DNA from: Enterocloster clostridioformis
GTDB taxonomy: Bacteria > Bacillota > Clostridia > Lachnospirales > Lachnospiraceae
Direction: 5' to 3'
NCBI RefSeq assembly: GCF_020297485.1
Contig: NZ_JAIWZC010000001.1
Span: 868,001 to 932,000 of the forward strand
DNA length: 64,000 bases
The notes under the pieces are model-generated. The model ran no database searches, had not been told where the DNA came from, and saw only the letters and a list, made by a program, of their open reading frames with translations. The position numbers and the translations under genes were made by a program. Positions 54,259 to 62,165 of the stretch are shown piece after piece (the first letter of the stretch is position 1; the number at the start of each line of letters is the position of its first letter).

Positions 54259-54389
54259 ATACGTTTCCTCCATCGGTTTCAATCATCTGGTTACAAAGCT
54301 TTTGAAAAGGGAAACCAAAATTTATTTGCAAAAAATCTGAGTTATAATGTGACTTACAAATCCATATTTGCTTATTCATCCACAGCGTA

Positions 54390-54854
54390 TTAACGATTCA
54401 GAAGTTTTGTCAAATCCTCCATGGAAGCATCCATTTTCACAGAGACTTCTTCCATAGTCATGCCAGAGGCAAGAAAACGCTTTATCACCATTTTCATATC
54501 CTCCCCAACCTCTATGATATGTCCGTCTAAATCGTAAAACCGAATAACCCGCTGGCCCCAACTATGCTCGATAACTTCTCCCAGATATTCAATGTCCGGG
54601 TATTTTTTCAATTTGTTCAGAAAGCCGTCAAAGTCCTGTTCCTCAAAGACAATTTCCGCATTGTTGGATTTCTTTAATACCTTTTCTTTCGGCAGATTCA
54701 CAAGCCAGTCAAAATCCTGCTGCAATGCCAGGCCGCAGGTAAAAGCGATGTTTCTTCCGTAATCCTGAAATACTTCCAATCCAAACAAATCCTCATAAAA
54801 TTTTTTTGCAGCATTAATGTCGGCCACCGAAATAAGCATACACGTGTACTTCAT
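54390..54854 (-). CDS. VOC (glyoxalase/bleomycin resistance) family protein
   Basis: Protein of about 154 residues: MKYTCMLISVADINAAKKFY, EDLFGLEVFQDYGRNIAF, and IRFYDLDGHIIEVGEDMKMV, the paired beta-alpha-beta units of the VOC fold. A C-terminal helix pair (LASGMTMEEVSVKMDASMED) extends it. Function unknown; related proteins bind or modify small toxic compounds. The ATG at 54854 has AAAGGA upstream; the longer frame start lies in the neighbouring remnant. Confidence 0.82.
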   Translation of the reverse strand: MKYTCMLISVADINAAKKFYEDLFGLEVFQDYGRNIAFTCGLALQQDFDWLVNLPKEKVLKKSNNAEIVFEEQDFDGFLNKLKKYPDIEYLGEVIEHSWGQRVIRFYDLDGHIIEVGEDMKMVIKRFLASGMTMEEVSVKMDASMEDLTKLLNR

Positions 54855-54892
54855 ATAAATATTCCTTTCAGTTTTGCTTTTCTCAATCCTTT

Positions 54893-55033
54893 TTATTGCT
54901 GTTTGTCTCTGACAAATAACGGACAGGAGCATGTCCAGTATTCTTCCCATGCCTGGTTTCCTTCACCGCGGCCGCAGCCGGGGCAGTTTTTATTCAAAAA
55001 CATGGGACAAAGCCCGCAATTCAATCCACACAT
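54893..55033 (-). pseudogene. DUF3795-like cysteine-rich fragment
   Basis: MCGLNCGLCPMFLNKNCPGC then GRGEGNQAWEEYWTCSCPLF, 46 residues. It matches the opening of DUF3795 proteins but is cut short. AGAGGGG precedes an ATG (MEHV...) that is one base out of frame with this reading, suggesting a frameshift at the very start. It could alternatively be a short functional zinc-ribbon peptide. Confidence 0.5.
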
Positions 55034-55120
55034 GTTCCATGATATTTATCCCCTCTAACATTATATTGGGTCTGTAGAATTATTGTATTATTTAATGCTA
55101 AAGAATTTATTAATTATTTC

Positions 55121-55696
55121 CTAAGGTGTATGCGTTTTCCCACTACCGGAAGCCTCTTCGGCCGGAACCGCATCCTCCCCAGGCAGCCATGCCTGCCCAA
55201 ACTTCACATCGCGGAACAGGGCAGCCAGGCCAGTAATCTGCTTGAGCCTCAAAATCTCATCCCGGTCCATCCCCAGGTGTTTGGAAATCCACGCGTCAGA
55301 ACGTCCTAACTCGTGCAGTTCCTTAATGATATTACTCATTAAGTCCACATCATGTATTCCACGGGCGCGGTTATGCCGGATGGTACTGGCCATACGGTCG
55401 GACAGCGGCTTATCGATTATCGAAACCGGCATCATCCCCTTCTCACGCTCATAAATATCCGGGTAATCCCGCATCACCCGCCAACGATGAAAGCCATCTA
55501 CAATCACATACTTATCACTGCCTTTTGCATAATAACAGACAATCGGCATAGTATAACCGTCCTCCTTGATGCTGTCGTACAACAACCGCATTTCCGGTGG
55601 GGCCACGTTGTTCGGGTTATATGTATTGGGTACAATGTTTTCAAATGGTACCGCAATGATATGGTATACCGGGCTTCTGAATTCCTTATTTACCAT
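55121..55696 (-). CDS. ibrB: ParB-like nuclease domain protein, IbrB type
   Basis: Protein of 191 residues with a ParB/sulfiredoxin-like domain: IIAVPFENIVPNTYNPNNVA, DSIKEDGYTMPIVCYYAKGS, VIVDGFHRWRVMRDYP (the G-x-H-R box), then IRHNRARGIHDVDLMSNIIK. A short helix-turn-helix-like part follows (ISKHLGMDRDEILRLKQITG). It overlaps the PAPS-reductase-like gene by 11 bases; this pairing defines the IbrA/IbrB family found on prophages and islands. IbrAB was first linked to expression of immunoglobulin-binding proteins in E. coli; the biochemical role is unknown. Confidence 0.75.
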   Translation of the reverse strand: MVNKEFRSPVYHIIAVPFENIVPNTYNPNNVAPPEMRLLYDSIKEDGYTMPIVCYYAKGSDKYVIVDGFHRWRVMRDYPDIYEREKGMMPVSIIDKPLSDRMASTIRHNRARGIHDVDLMSNIIKELHELGRSDAWISKHLGMDRDEILRLKQITGLAALFRDVKFGQAWLPGEDAVPAEEASGSGKTHTP

Positions 55697-57011
55697 CTAT
55701 CATCCCTCCGTACTTGCGTCTAATAATATCCACACGTTTTTGTTGCTGCCGCGTAAGCCCAAACCCCATAAACCGACAGGTATGGTCATTTTTCAGAATA
55801 CAGTAGCACATCCGTTTCCAGCTTGGTATATCTTTCGTGCTTTTGATATCATCGGTATGATCGGGAATCGGTCCAAGAAAAATAATACGGGAATTTTTAT
55901 TGATTGTATAGTTAGAGATACCATTCCTCCGTATATGATATCCCTTTTCCACAAGCTCACGGATTGTTTCCTCCGGCAGCCCTCCTCCGGTCTCACGCCA
56001 GAAATGGATGGAGGTGTTAAACTTTTTCACATAATTATTCCGCAGCCGGGCAGGCAATGTATCCAGCAAAAATTGAGTGTAGGATTTCCAGGTATGACCT
56101 TCCGGTAACGTAATACTGCGGTAACCCATCGCTTTTGTCTTGCCATAAATAGCGCCAAAATTTGCTCCGCGCACCCGCCCCACCAGTTTTGTCCATATTT
56201 CCGGGTCGATGACCCGGTACAGATTCAAAGCGTCTTTGGAGTAATCATTAAAAGGCGATGCTACCCGCATCTGGTCTATTTTTAATCCTGCCTTATAATA
56301 CAGATCATATAAATTGTTGTAATCATAATCGAAGCGATAATTCGCGCACCATACGTCAGAATTTGACCAGTCGTATAAAGGTGAAGCACACCATACGTCT
56401 TTAAACTGCCTGGAAATCCAGCACTCGTTTTGATATCCGTATTTCTTATTGACAAATCCGCTGTACCGCTGCAGAGATTCATCCGCCCGCATACCAAGCA
56501 GGCAGACCGTCCTGCCATTCCCATGCTCCTCCTTGTAGAATCGGCCAAACTGCTTTGCCAAATCTTCCTGATGCATCCTGTAACGATAGTGGGTAAAAGG
56601 CTTCGTCAGATTAATGACATAGGGATACTCCGGTATCGGACGCACCCATATATCCTGTTTGGTATCATCCCAAGGATACCAATACATCTCATAGCTACTC
56701 AGTGCTGTCCTGGTTGCCATGGGAAGGCAGACCCAGTAAAGGTCTATGCCAGATTCGTTTTCCAATCGCTTAAAAGTGCGGGTAATATAGTCCGTGGTCA
56801 CGGTATACTGCGCCTCAAAATCCTGATGGAATACGCCAATCACACGATCTGAAGCATACTTATTCCGGTAATCCAGCAGCAAATTCAAAAGAACACCACT
56901 ATCCTTGCCGCCACTGAATGAGATATAAATATTTTTAAATTCCTGAAACAAAAACGCAAATCTCTTCTGCAATGCATCGAATACATTCATATTAATGTAT
57001 TCTTTTTTCAT
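55686..57011 (-). CDS. ibrA: PAPS reductase / DUF3440 family protein, IbrA type
   Basis: Protein of about 441 residues. The PP-loop ATP pyrophosphatase motif is NIYISFSGGKDSGVLLNLLL. A middle region (FHQDFEAQYTVTTDYITRTF, KQDIWVRPIPEYPYVINLTK) and a DUF3440-like C-terminus (KSTKDIPSWKRMCYCILKND) follow. It probably adenylates or transfers sulfur to a substrate with its ParB-like partner. The ATG at 57011 has AAGGAG about 12 bases upstream; a TTG at 57038 would add 9 residues. Modest AT bias and island-like partner suggest horizontal origin. Confidence 0.75.
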   Translation of the reverse strand: MKKEYINMNVFDALQKRFAFLFQEFKNIYISFSGGKDSGVLLNLLLDYRNKYASDRVIGVFHQDFEAQYTVTTDYITRTFKRLENESGIDLYWVCLPMATRTALSSYEMYWYPWDDTKQDIWVRPIPEYPYVINLTKPFTHYRYRMHQEDLAKQFGRFYKEEHGNGRTVCLLGMRADESLQRYSGFVNKKYGYQNECWISRQFKDVWCASPLYDWSNSDVWCANYRFDYDYNNLYDLYYKAGLKIDQMRVASPFNDYSKDALNLYRVIDPEIWTKLVGRVRGANFGAIYGKTKAMGYRSITLPEGHTWKSYTQFLLDTLPARLRNNYVKKFNTSIHFWRETGGGLPEETIRELVEKGYHIRRNGISNYTINKNSRIIFLGPIPDHTDDIKSTKDIPSWKRMCYCILKNDHTCRFMGFGLTRQQQKRVDIIRRKYGGMIDGK

Positions 57012-57290
57012 GTCTCTAATAAACTCCTTATCTTTCAAGTAAAAAACTTACAATGGCGTCTGTTGGACAGCCGAATATCCTTCTAATTTTCCCGGACCAT
57101 GACTGCCACCATCATTTTTGTCTTGTCTCATTTATCATGTACTTTACTAAAATAATAATATGGAGAACAGAAAAATTCAATATAATATATACTCAAATTG
57201 TTAATAATAACATTGGAGAAAATGCTGAAATTCAATATTTTTTTTCTGTCCTTTAGTCAGTCAATCGGTACTGATAACGACTTGGCTTGG

Positions 57291-57421
57291 AACACCATAA
57301 TAAAAAACGCGGTTTGTCATCCCGCCAGTCCACCGCCTACAACCACGGTAGTCTGTCCGCAGTCCTTTGCTCCGGTTAATACGTCTGCCGCCGGATAAAC
57401 CCGCGCATCGTCACCCAGAGA
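57291..57421 (-). pseudogene. NADH:flavin oxidoreductase / enoate reductase fragment
   Basis: Minus-strand frame DARVYPAADVLTGAKDCGQT then TVVVGGGLAG-stop-QTAFF. This is the second FAD/NAD-binding part of old yellow enzyme-type 2-enoate reductases (…VVVIGGGLVGCETA…), with a TGA where the conserved Cys should be. Nothing else of the gene remains. The rest of 57052-57589 holds no supported gene. Confidence 0.6.
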
Positions 57422-57564
57422 ACGCTGAATTTTCCTCTATAAATTCCTGAATCAGAGGAAAAGAAAGTACATTAATTACACCGCAGGTCTCCCCAAATTC
57501 CCGAATTAGGATTCCTGCTAAGGCCCTGAGCATTCATGATAGTTCCACACTGATAAAAAAAGCC

Positions 57565-57591
57565 GAAGCTCTCAAAAAAAATCAAGAGCTC
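57565..57591 (-). terminator. Possible terminator after the split transketolase genes
   Basis: On the minus strand AGCTCT and AGAGCT form a stem overlapping the stop codon, and GGCTTTTTTTAT follows a few bases later. Confidence 0.5.
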
Positions 57592-58525
57592 AAGTCTCTG
57601 CCACTTCTTTCAGACGGCGGTAAATCTGGTTTTCACTTAATCCATATTCCTCCAGCAATTCCTCAGGTTTACCAGACTGACCGAAGATATCATTTACACC
57701 TATCTTTTTAAATTTCACACCGCGGCCCTCTGCCAGCAGCACTTCTCCCACCGCGTCCCCAAGACCGCCAATGACACTATGTTCCTCCACAGTCACCACC
57801 TTGCTGCATTTTCCTGCGTATTTTATGATACAATCCCTGTCAATGGGTTTGATGGTATGCATATTGACTACTGTTATGAAGATGCCCTCAGCTTCCAGCT
57901 TCTCAGCGCATTCAAGTACAGTGGCAACCATAATCCCGCAGGCAAATACCACTACGTCTTTGCCCTCTCTCAGCACATTGGCCTTGCCGATTGTAAAGGG
58001 CATCTTCTCCTCAAATACAGGAGATGGCAGGCGTGCCAGACGCAGATAGGCAGGTCCCTGCATATCTGCCAGCGCCATCACGGCCCGGCGAGTTTCCTCT
58101 GCATCACAGGGAACCACCACTGTCATTCCGGGGATTACCCGCATGAGAGCCAGGTCCTCAATTGCCTGATGACTGCCGCCGTCTTCGCCCAGGGTGATTC
58201 CGGCATGGGTCATGCACAGCTTCACATTAAAATCGGGGTATGCACAGCCGTTTCTCACCTGATCGTAGGCGCGGCCTGCGCCAAATAATGCAAATGTGCT
58301 GGCAAACGGTATGTATCCCATGGTAGAAAGGCCCGCTGCCATATCTACCATATTGGCCTCAGCAATTCCCGCATTGAAAAAACGTTCCGGGAATTTATCT
58401 GCAAATGTAGCAGTCATAGTGGCATGAGCCAGATCCGAATCCAACACTACTGCCTTTTTATTCTTCTCTCCTAATTCAGCCAGCGCCTCTCCATAGGCGG
58501 CGCGAATTGCTTTTAACTCGCTCAT
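57590..58525 (-). CDS. Transketolase, C-terminal subunit
   Basis: Half-transketolase of about 311 residues carrying the pyrimidine-binding and C-terminal domains: SDLAHATMTATFADKFPERF, NAGIAEANMVDMAAGLSTMG (with the catalytic Glu), GITLGEDGGSHQAIEDLALM, then VVTVEEHSVIGGLGDAVGE. It forms the active site with the N-terminal subunit encoded 2 bases upstream. The ATG at 58525 has GGAGG 7 bases upstream. The pair sits under a FadR-type operator, unlike a housekeeping enzyme, so it likely serves a particular sugar or sugar-acid pathway. Confidence 0.9.
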   Translation of the reverse strand: MSELKAIRAAYGEALAELGEKNKKAVVLDSDLAHATMTATFADKFPERFFNAGIAEANMVDMAAGLSTMGYIPFASTFALFGAGRAYDQVRNGCAYPDFNVKLCMTHAGITLGEDGGSHQAIEDLALMRVIPGMTVVVPCDAEETRRAVMALADMQGPAYLRLARLPSPVFEEKMPFTIGKANVLREGKDVVVFACGIMVATVLECAEKLEAEGIFITVVNMHTIKPIDRDCIIKYAGKCSKVVTVEEHSVIGGLGDAVGEVLLAEGRGVKFKKIGVNDIFGQSGKPEELLEEYGLSENQIYRRLKEVAET

Positions 58526-58527
58526 GA

Positions 58528-59337
58528 TTAATCCTCCAATTCCTTTAATGCCTGCTGACGCTCCCATTCGCTAGGCGCTTTGCCATGCCAGCCCACCTGG
58601 TTCTCCATAAATGACACGCCTTTGCCTTTCACTGTCCGTGCGATGATGCATTTTGGCCTGCCATCAGTTTCTGTGTCAAGAGCCTTGGATACAGCCTCCA
58701 CATCGTTTCCATCTATCTCCAGAACATAGAATCCAAAAGATGTAAACTTGGCATTTAAATCTCCCAGCCCCATTACCTGGTCATTCGTACCATCGATTTG
58801 AAGGCCATTGTTGTCAATAATAACTGTCAGATTGTCCAGCTTATAATGTGAAGCTGCCATGGAAGCCTCCCACACCTGCCCCTCCTGAAGTTCCCCGTCT
58901 CCCAGCAGCGTATAGACCTTAACGCCGCTGTGATCCAGTTTCTTAGCACCCAAAGCCATGCCGACAGCAATGGAAATCCCCTGTCCCAGAGATCCGGTGG
59001 ATGCCTCCACACCAGGACATTTCTTAGCATCCGGGTGGCCCTGAAGGAAACTGTGAAGCTGCCTAAAGTTTTTAAACTCCGCCTTGTCAAAAAAGCCCTT
59101 CTCCCCCAGTACCGCATAGTAACAGGGCGCTGCATGTCCTTTAGACAGCACAAAACGGTCTCTGTCCGCCTTCTTTGGATTAGCTGGGTCAATATTCATC
59201 TTTCCAAAAAACAGGGTCGTAATAATTTCCACAGCAGATAATGACCCACCCGGATGGCCAGATGCTGCATCGGCTGTCATGTTAATAATATCACGGCGTA
59301 CTGCCCGGCAAGTTTTTTCCATACTTGCAATATCCAT
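58528..59337 (-). CDS. Transketolase, N-terminal (thiamine diphosphate-binding) subunit
   Basis: Half-transketolase of about 269 residues. GHPGGSLSAVEIITTLFFGK, DRFVLSKGHAAPCYYAVLGE and the ThDP motif LGDGELQEGQVWEASMAASH ending in IIDNNGLQIDG are clear. The ATG at 59337 has GGAGG 8 bases upstream. First gene of the leftward unit; its promoter region shares operator sequence with the divergent fadR-type gene and the TRAP operon. Confidence 0.9.
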   Translation of the reverse strand: MDIASMEKTCRAVRRDIINMTADAASGHPGGSLSAVEIITTLFFGKMNIDPANPKKADRDRFVLSKGHAAPCYYAVLGEKGFFDKAEFKNFRQLHSFLQGHPDAKKCPGVEASTGSLGQGISIAVGMALGAKKLDHSGVKVYTLLGDGELQEGQVWEASMAASHYKLDNLTVIIDNNGLQIDGTNDQVMGLGDLNAKFTSFGFYVLEIDGNDVEAVSKALDTETDGRPKCIIARTVKGKGVSFMENQVGWHGKAPSEWERQQALKELED

Positions 59338-59379
59338 TTGTTTTTCCTCCATACAATCAGTAAGTTATAGTTTTACCGA

Positions 59380-59398
59380 CATCATACAATCATACAAT
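59380..59398. promoter_or_regulatory. FadR/GntR-type operator upstream of the transketolase genes
   Basis: catcatacaatcatacaat, identical over 19 bases to 60449-60467 before the TRAP operon. It contains two tandem ATCATACAAT-like units. A related ATTGTATGATGTA, the inverse orientation, lies at 59508-59520 before the regulator gene. Confidence 0.75.
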
Positions 59399-59465
59399 AT
59401 AGCCAAAGAATAGCAGACGCATTCAAATATGTCAATAGTTACAAACATTATTAAATGATTCCATA

Positions 59466-59520
59466 TTGACAAAACCATGCTTTGGTATTAGGATATAAAG
59501 ACATTAAATTGTATGATGTA
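59466..59520 (+). promoter_or_regulatory. Promoter and autoregulatory operator of the FadR-type gene
   Basis: TTGACA (59466-59471), 17-base spacer, TAGGAT (59489-59494), then ATTGTATGATGTA (59508-59520), an inverted copy of the operator unit found before the target operons. Confidence 0.65.
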
Positions 59521-59564
59521 TTACTCTAAGACAATTAAAGTACATAACATAAAGGGGGATTCTT

Positions 59565-60260
59565 ATGGAGTCAGTAAAACGGGTTCCTGTTGTTCAGCAG
59601 GTAGTTGAAAAGATAAAAGAATATCTGTTTTCCGGTGAAGTATCCGTAGGAGATAAATTACCTGTGGAAAAAGAATTGTGCGAACAATTGGAAGTGGGCC
59701 GTGGTACTGTGAGAGAAGCCTTCCGGATGCTGGAAGCCACTGGCTATGTGGAATTAAGACCCGGCAAGGGTACATTTGCCGCAAGGACTTCTGAAGTGGA
59801 ACTGGACGACATTATGCAGTGGTTCACAGAACATGAGGTAGAGACTAAAGATTTTCTGGAAGTCCGTATGGCCATTGAACCTCTGTCCGTGCGTCTTGCC
59901 ATAGAGCGCTGCTCCGACGAGGACGTAGCCCATCTTGAACGTCTTCACCAGAAGTTCATCACCGCAGTGAATAACAAGGACGTTCCCAACATCGTGATTT
60001 ATGATGAGAAGTTTCATGCTGATATTGTGGAATACAGCCGCAACCAACTGCTGATTAGCATCAGCAAGCAAGTTGAAAAGAATATGAAGAATTTCCGAAG
60101 CAGAACCTTCTATATCCCTCAGAATGCGGAAAATGCAATCCTTCCCCATCAGATGATTCTGGATGCCTTTAAGACGAAAGATGCAGCGGCAGGCGAGCGA
60201 AATATGCAGGAACATTTGAGCCTGATTGCAACTGATCTGGAAAAATCCACTACAAAATAA
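59565..60260 (+). CDS. FadR-subfamily GntR transcriptional regulator
   Basis: Regulator of 231 residues. The N-terminal winged helix is VSVGDKLPVEKELCEQLEVG followed by RGTVREAFRMLEATGYVELR and PGKGTFAA. The C-terminal FCD domain (EVRMAIEPLSVRLAIERCSD, FHADIVEYSRNQLLISISKQ, HQMILDAFKTKDAAAGERNM) binds a metal and often a sugar acid or organic acid. Shared operators indicate that it controls the transketolase genes, itself and the TRAP operon. AAAGGGGG precedes the ATG. Confidence 0.88.
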   Translation: MESVKRVPVVQQVVEKIKEYLFSGEVSVGDKLPVEKELCEQLEVGRGTVREAFRMLEATGYVELRPGKGTFAARTSEVELDDIMQWFTEHEVETKDFLEVRMAIEPLSVRLAIERCSDEDVAHLERLHQKFITAVNNKDVPNIVIYDEKFHADIVEYSRNQLLISISKQVEKNMKNFRSRTFYIPQNAENAILPHQMILDAFKTKDAAAGERNMQEHLSLIATDLEKSTTK

Positions 60261-60262
60261 TG

Positions 60263-60307
60263 AATCCCAGTGATATGGCAATGATGCCAATATCGCTGGG
60301 ATTTTTT
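60263..60307 (+). terminator. Terminator of the FadR-type regulator gene
   Basis: AATCCCAGTGATAT pairs with ATATCGCTGGGATT, followed by TTTTTG. Confidence 0.88.
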
Positions 60308-60366
60308 GTTATGGGCTTTAGCCTGTTGGATGTGAGTCTTTATGCTGACACGTTTTTGTGCATATC

Positions 60367-60402
60367 GCATAAAATATACAGGTATTTTTATATCTTTTAT
60401 GC
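60367..60402. promoter_or_regulatory. Palindromic site upstream of the TRAP promoter
   Basis: GCATAAAATATA (60367-60378) and TATATCTTTTATGC (60389-60402) form an imperfect palindrome just upstream of the -35 region. It differs from the FadR-type operator and could bind a second regulator. Confidence 0.45.
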
Positions 60403-60403
60403 A

Positions 60404-60467
60404 TAGACAACCAATCTTATCATGTTATAATATTGTTAGTACATCAGACATCATACAATCATACAAT
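60404..60467 (+). promoter_or_regulatory. TRAP operon promoter with downstream FadR-type operator
   Basis: TAGACA (60404-60409) and a consensus TATAAT (60426-60431) at 16-base spacing, followed by the 19-base operator catcatacaatcatacaat (60449-60467). An operator placed after the -10 fits repression. Confidence 0.7.
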
Positions 60468-60490
60468 TTACTACTTACAGGAGGGTTACA

Positions 60491-61576
60491 ATGAAAAAAA
60501 TGTTATCTATTGCTCTATCCACTGCCATGGTGCTGTCCTTAGCAGGCTGCGGCGGATCAAACAAAAACGCGAGCACTACTGATTCCACCACTACCGCTAC
60601 AGAAGCTGACAAACCTGCCGATGGATCCAGCGAAGCTGCATCCAATCCAGATGCATTAGAACCTGTTACACTGACATTATATTCTCCCGGTAACGAAAAT
60701 TCCGTTCCTACTAAGACCATACTCGAATACAAAAAGCTGGTCGAGGAGGCTTCCGGCGGCAAAATCACCCTGGATGCGTACCACTCCGGTGAGCTGGGCA
60801 ACGATGCTGAAGCTCTTCAGTCCACGCGTATGGGTACTATTGATATCATTTTTGCAGGGACCTCCGGTTTTACAGAGTTCTATGACAAGGCCAAAATCCT
60901 GGATCTGCCCTTTATCTTTGACAGTGCAAAGCAGGCTTACGAGGTTGTAAACGGGAAAATCGGTGAAAAGATCTTCGCAGACCTTCCTTCCACCGGCCTG
61001 GTTTATTTGGCAGAGGGCGACAACGGAATGCGTCAGGTATCCACCACCAATCGAGCCGTACATACTGCTGCTGATGTAGAAGGACTGAAGCTGCGTGTTC
61101 CCACCAGCCAGATGTATCTGGACTGCTGGGAGACCCTGGGCGCCAACCCAGTAGCCCTGGCTTTAAACGAACTGGCAATTGCACTTTCCAACGGCACCGC
61201 AGAAGGCCAGGACAATGCCACCTATCATCTGGTAGCCAATGCCACCTACGATGATATCAAGTATTTCAGCTTTATCAACTATATGTGGATGGGCTGCACT
61301 ATGGCTGTCAACTCTGATTCATTCGACAAGCTTCCAGCCGAATATCAGAAGATCTTAAAAGAACAGGCTAAAGCTGCCGCCAAATACTCCTTTGATACCA
61401 TCGCTTCTGATAATGAAACTGCAACCAAAACTTTAAAAGAGGCGGGCGTGGAGTTTGACGAAAATCCTGATATCCAAAGTTTCAAGGATAAGCTGGGCGG
61501 CGAGGAATACTATGCGCGTTATGCCAACGAGCCTTGGTTCAACCAGGAGATCCTGGATGAAATCTTAGCTAAATAA
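60491..61576 (+). CDS. dctP: TRAP transporter substrate-binding lipoprotein (DctP)
   Basis: Extracytoplasmic binding protein of 361 residues. A lipoprotein signal (MLSIALSTAMVLSLAGCGGS, lipobox LAGC) is followed by a Thr/Ser/Ala linker and the DctP fold: TLTLYSPGNENSVPTKTILE, EEASGGKITLDAYHSGELGN, GLKLRVPTSQMYLDCWETLG (with the substrate-binding Arg) and QDNATYHLVANATYDDIKYF. Family members bind C4-dicarboxylates, sugar acids or related anions; the substrate is not clear from sequence. Confidence 0.9.
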   Translation: MKKMLSIALSTAMVLSLAGCGGSNKNASTTDSTTTATEADKPADGSSEAASNPDALEPVTLTLYSPGNENSVPTKTILEYKKLVEEASGGKITLDAYHSGELGNDAEALQSTRMGTIDIIFAGTSGFTEFYDKAKILDLPFIFDSAKQAYEVVNGKIGEKIFADLPSTGLVYLAEGDNGMRQVSTTNRAVHTAADVEGLKLRVPTSQMYLDCWETLGANPVALALNELAIALSNGTAEGQDNATYHLVANATYDDIKYFSFINYMWMGCTMAVNSDSFDKLPAEYQKILKEQAKAAAKYSFDTIASDNETATKTLKEAGVEFDENPDIQSFKDKLGGEEYYARYANEPWFNQEILDEILAK

Positions 61577-61596
61577 TAAGACTGACTGATAAAACA

Positions 61597-61628
61597 GGGG
61601 CTCCACTCCCGCCCGGGATGCAGCCCCT
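61597..61628 (+). promoter_or_regulatory. Hairpin between dctP and dctQ
   Basis: AGGGGCT (61597-61603) pairs with AGCCCCT (61622-61628); no long T-run follows. It may stabilise the upstream mRNA or partly terminate, giving more binding protein than permease, as often seen in transporter operons. Confidence 0.6.
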
Positions 61629-61652
61629 CTTAAATTCAAGGGAGTGATTACA

Positions 61653-62165
61653 GTGAATATATATAAGAAAATCACAGACATTTTCGTGAAAATTGTTTCC
61701 GCTGTCCTAATGCTTCTGGTGGCAGGCATTGTAGGAATCATGCTCTACGAGCTGTGTCTGCGCAACTTCTTGAACAAGTCTTTCCGCGCTTCAACGGAAG
61801 CCTGCGGATTCCTGTTTATGTGGATGGCATTTCTGGGCATCATTGTACTTTATGACAAGGATCGTCTGATCACTCTGGACATGCTCTATGTACGGGCTCC
61901 CAGGAATGTGCAGAACATATTCTGGTTCATCAACAAGATTTTCAGCCTGGGCCTGGGCCTTGTCATGATCGTGGCCTACGCAGGCATGTATAAGATCAAC
62001 AGTACCAGCCATTTTTCAACTATGCAGTTCTTATCGAAGGCCTGGCATTTTCTTCCTATGGCAATCGCAGGCGGATTCATTGCAGTAAAAACCATCTATC
62101 AGCTTCTGGAGCGGATTATGGTTAAAACACCAGAGGACAACAGCAAAGGAGGGATGGTAAAATGA
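61653..62165 (+). CDS. dctQ: TRAP transporter small permease (DctQ)
   Basis: Membrane protein of about 170 residues with four hydrophobic segments (VSAVLMLLVAGIVGIMLYEL, ACGFLFMWMAFLGIIVLYDK, FSLGLGLVMIVAYAGMYKIN, FLPMAIAGGFIAVKTIYQLL). I place the start at GTG 61653 with AAGGGAG 8 bases upstream. It overlaps the large permease gene by 4 bases. Confidence 0.87.
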   Translation: MNIYKKITDIFVKIVSAVLMLLVAGIVGIMLYELCLRNFLNKSFRASTEACGFLFMWMAFLGIIVLYDKDRLITLDMLYVRAPRNVQNIFWFINKIFSLGLGLVMIVAYAGMYKINSTSHFSTMQFLSKAWHFLPMAIAGGFIAVKTIYQLLERIMVKTPEDNSKGGMVK

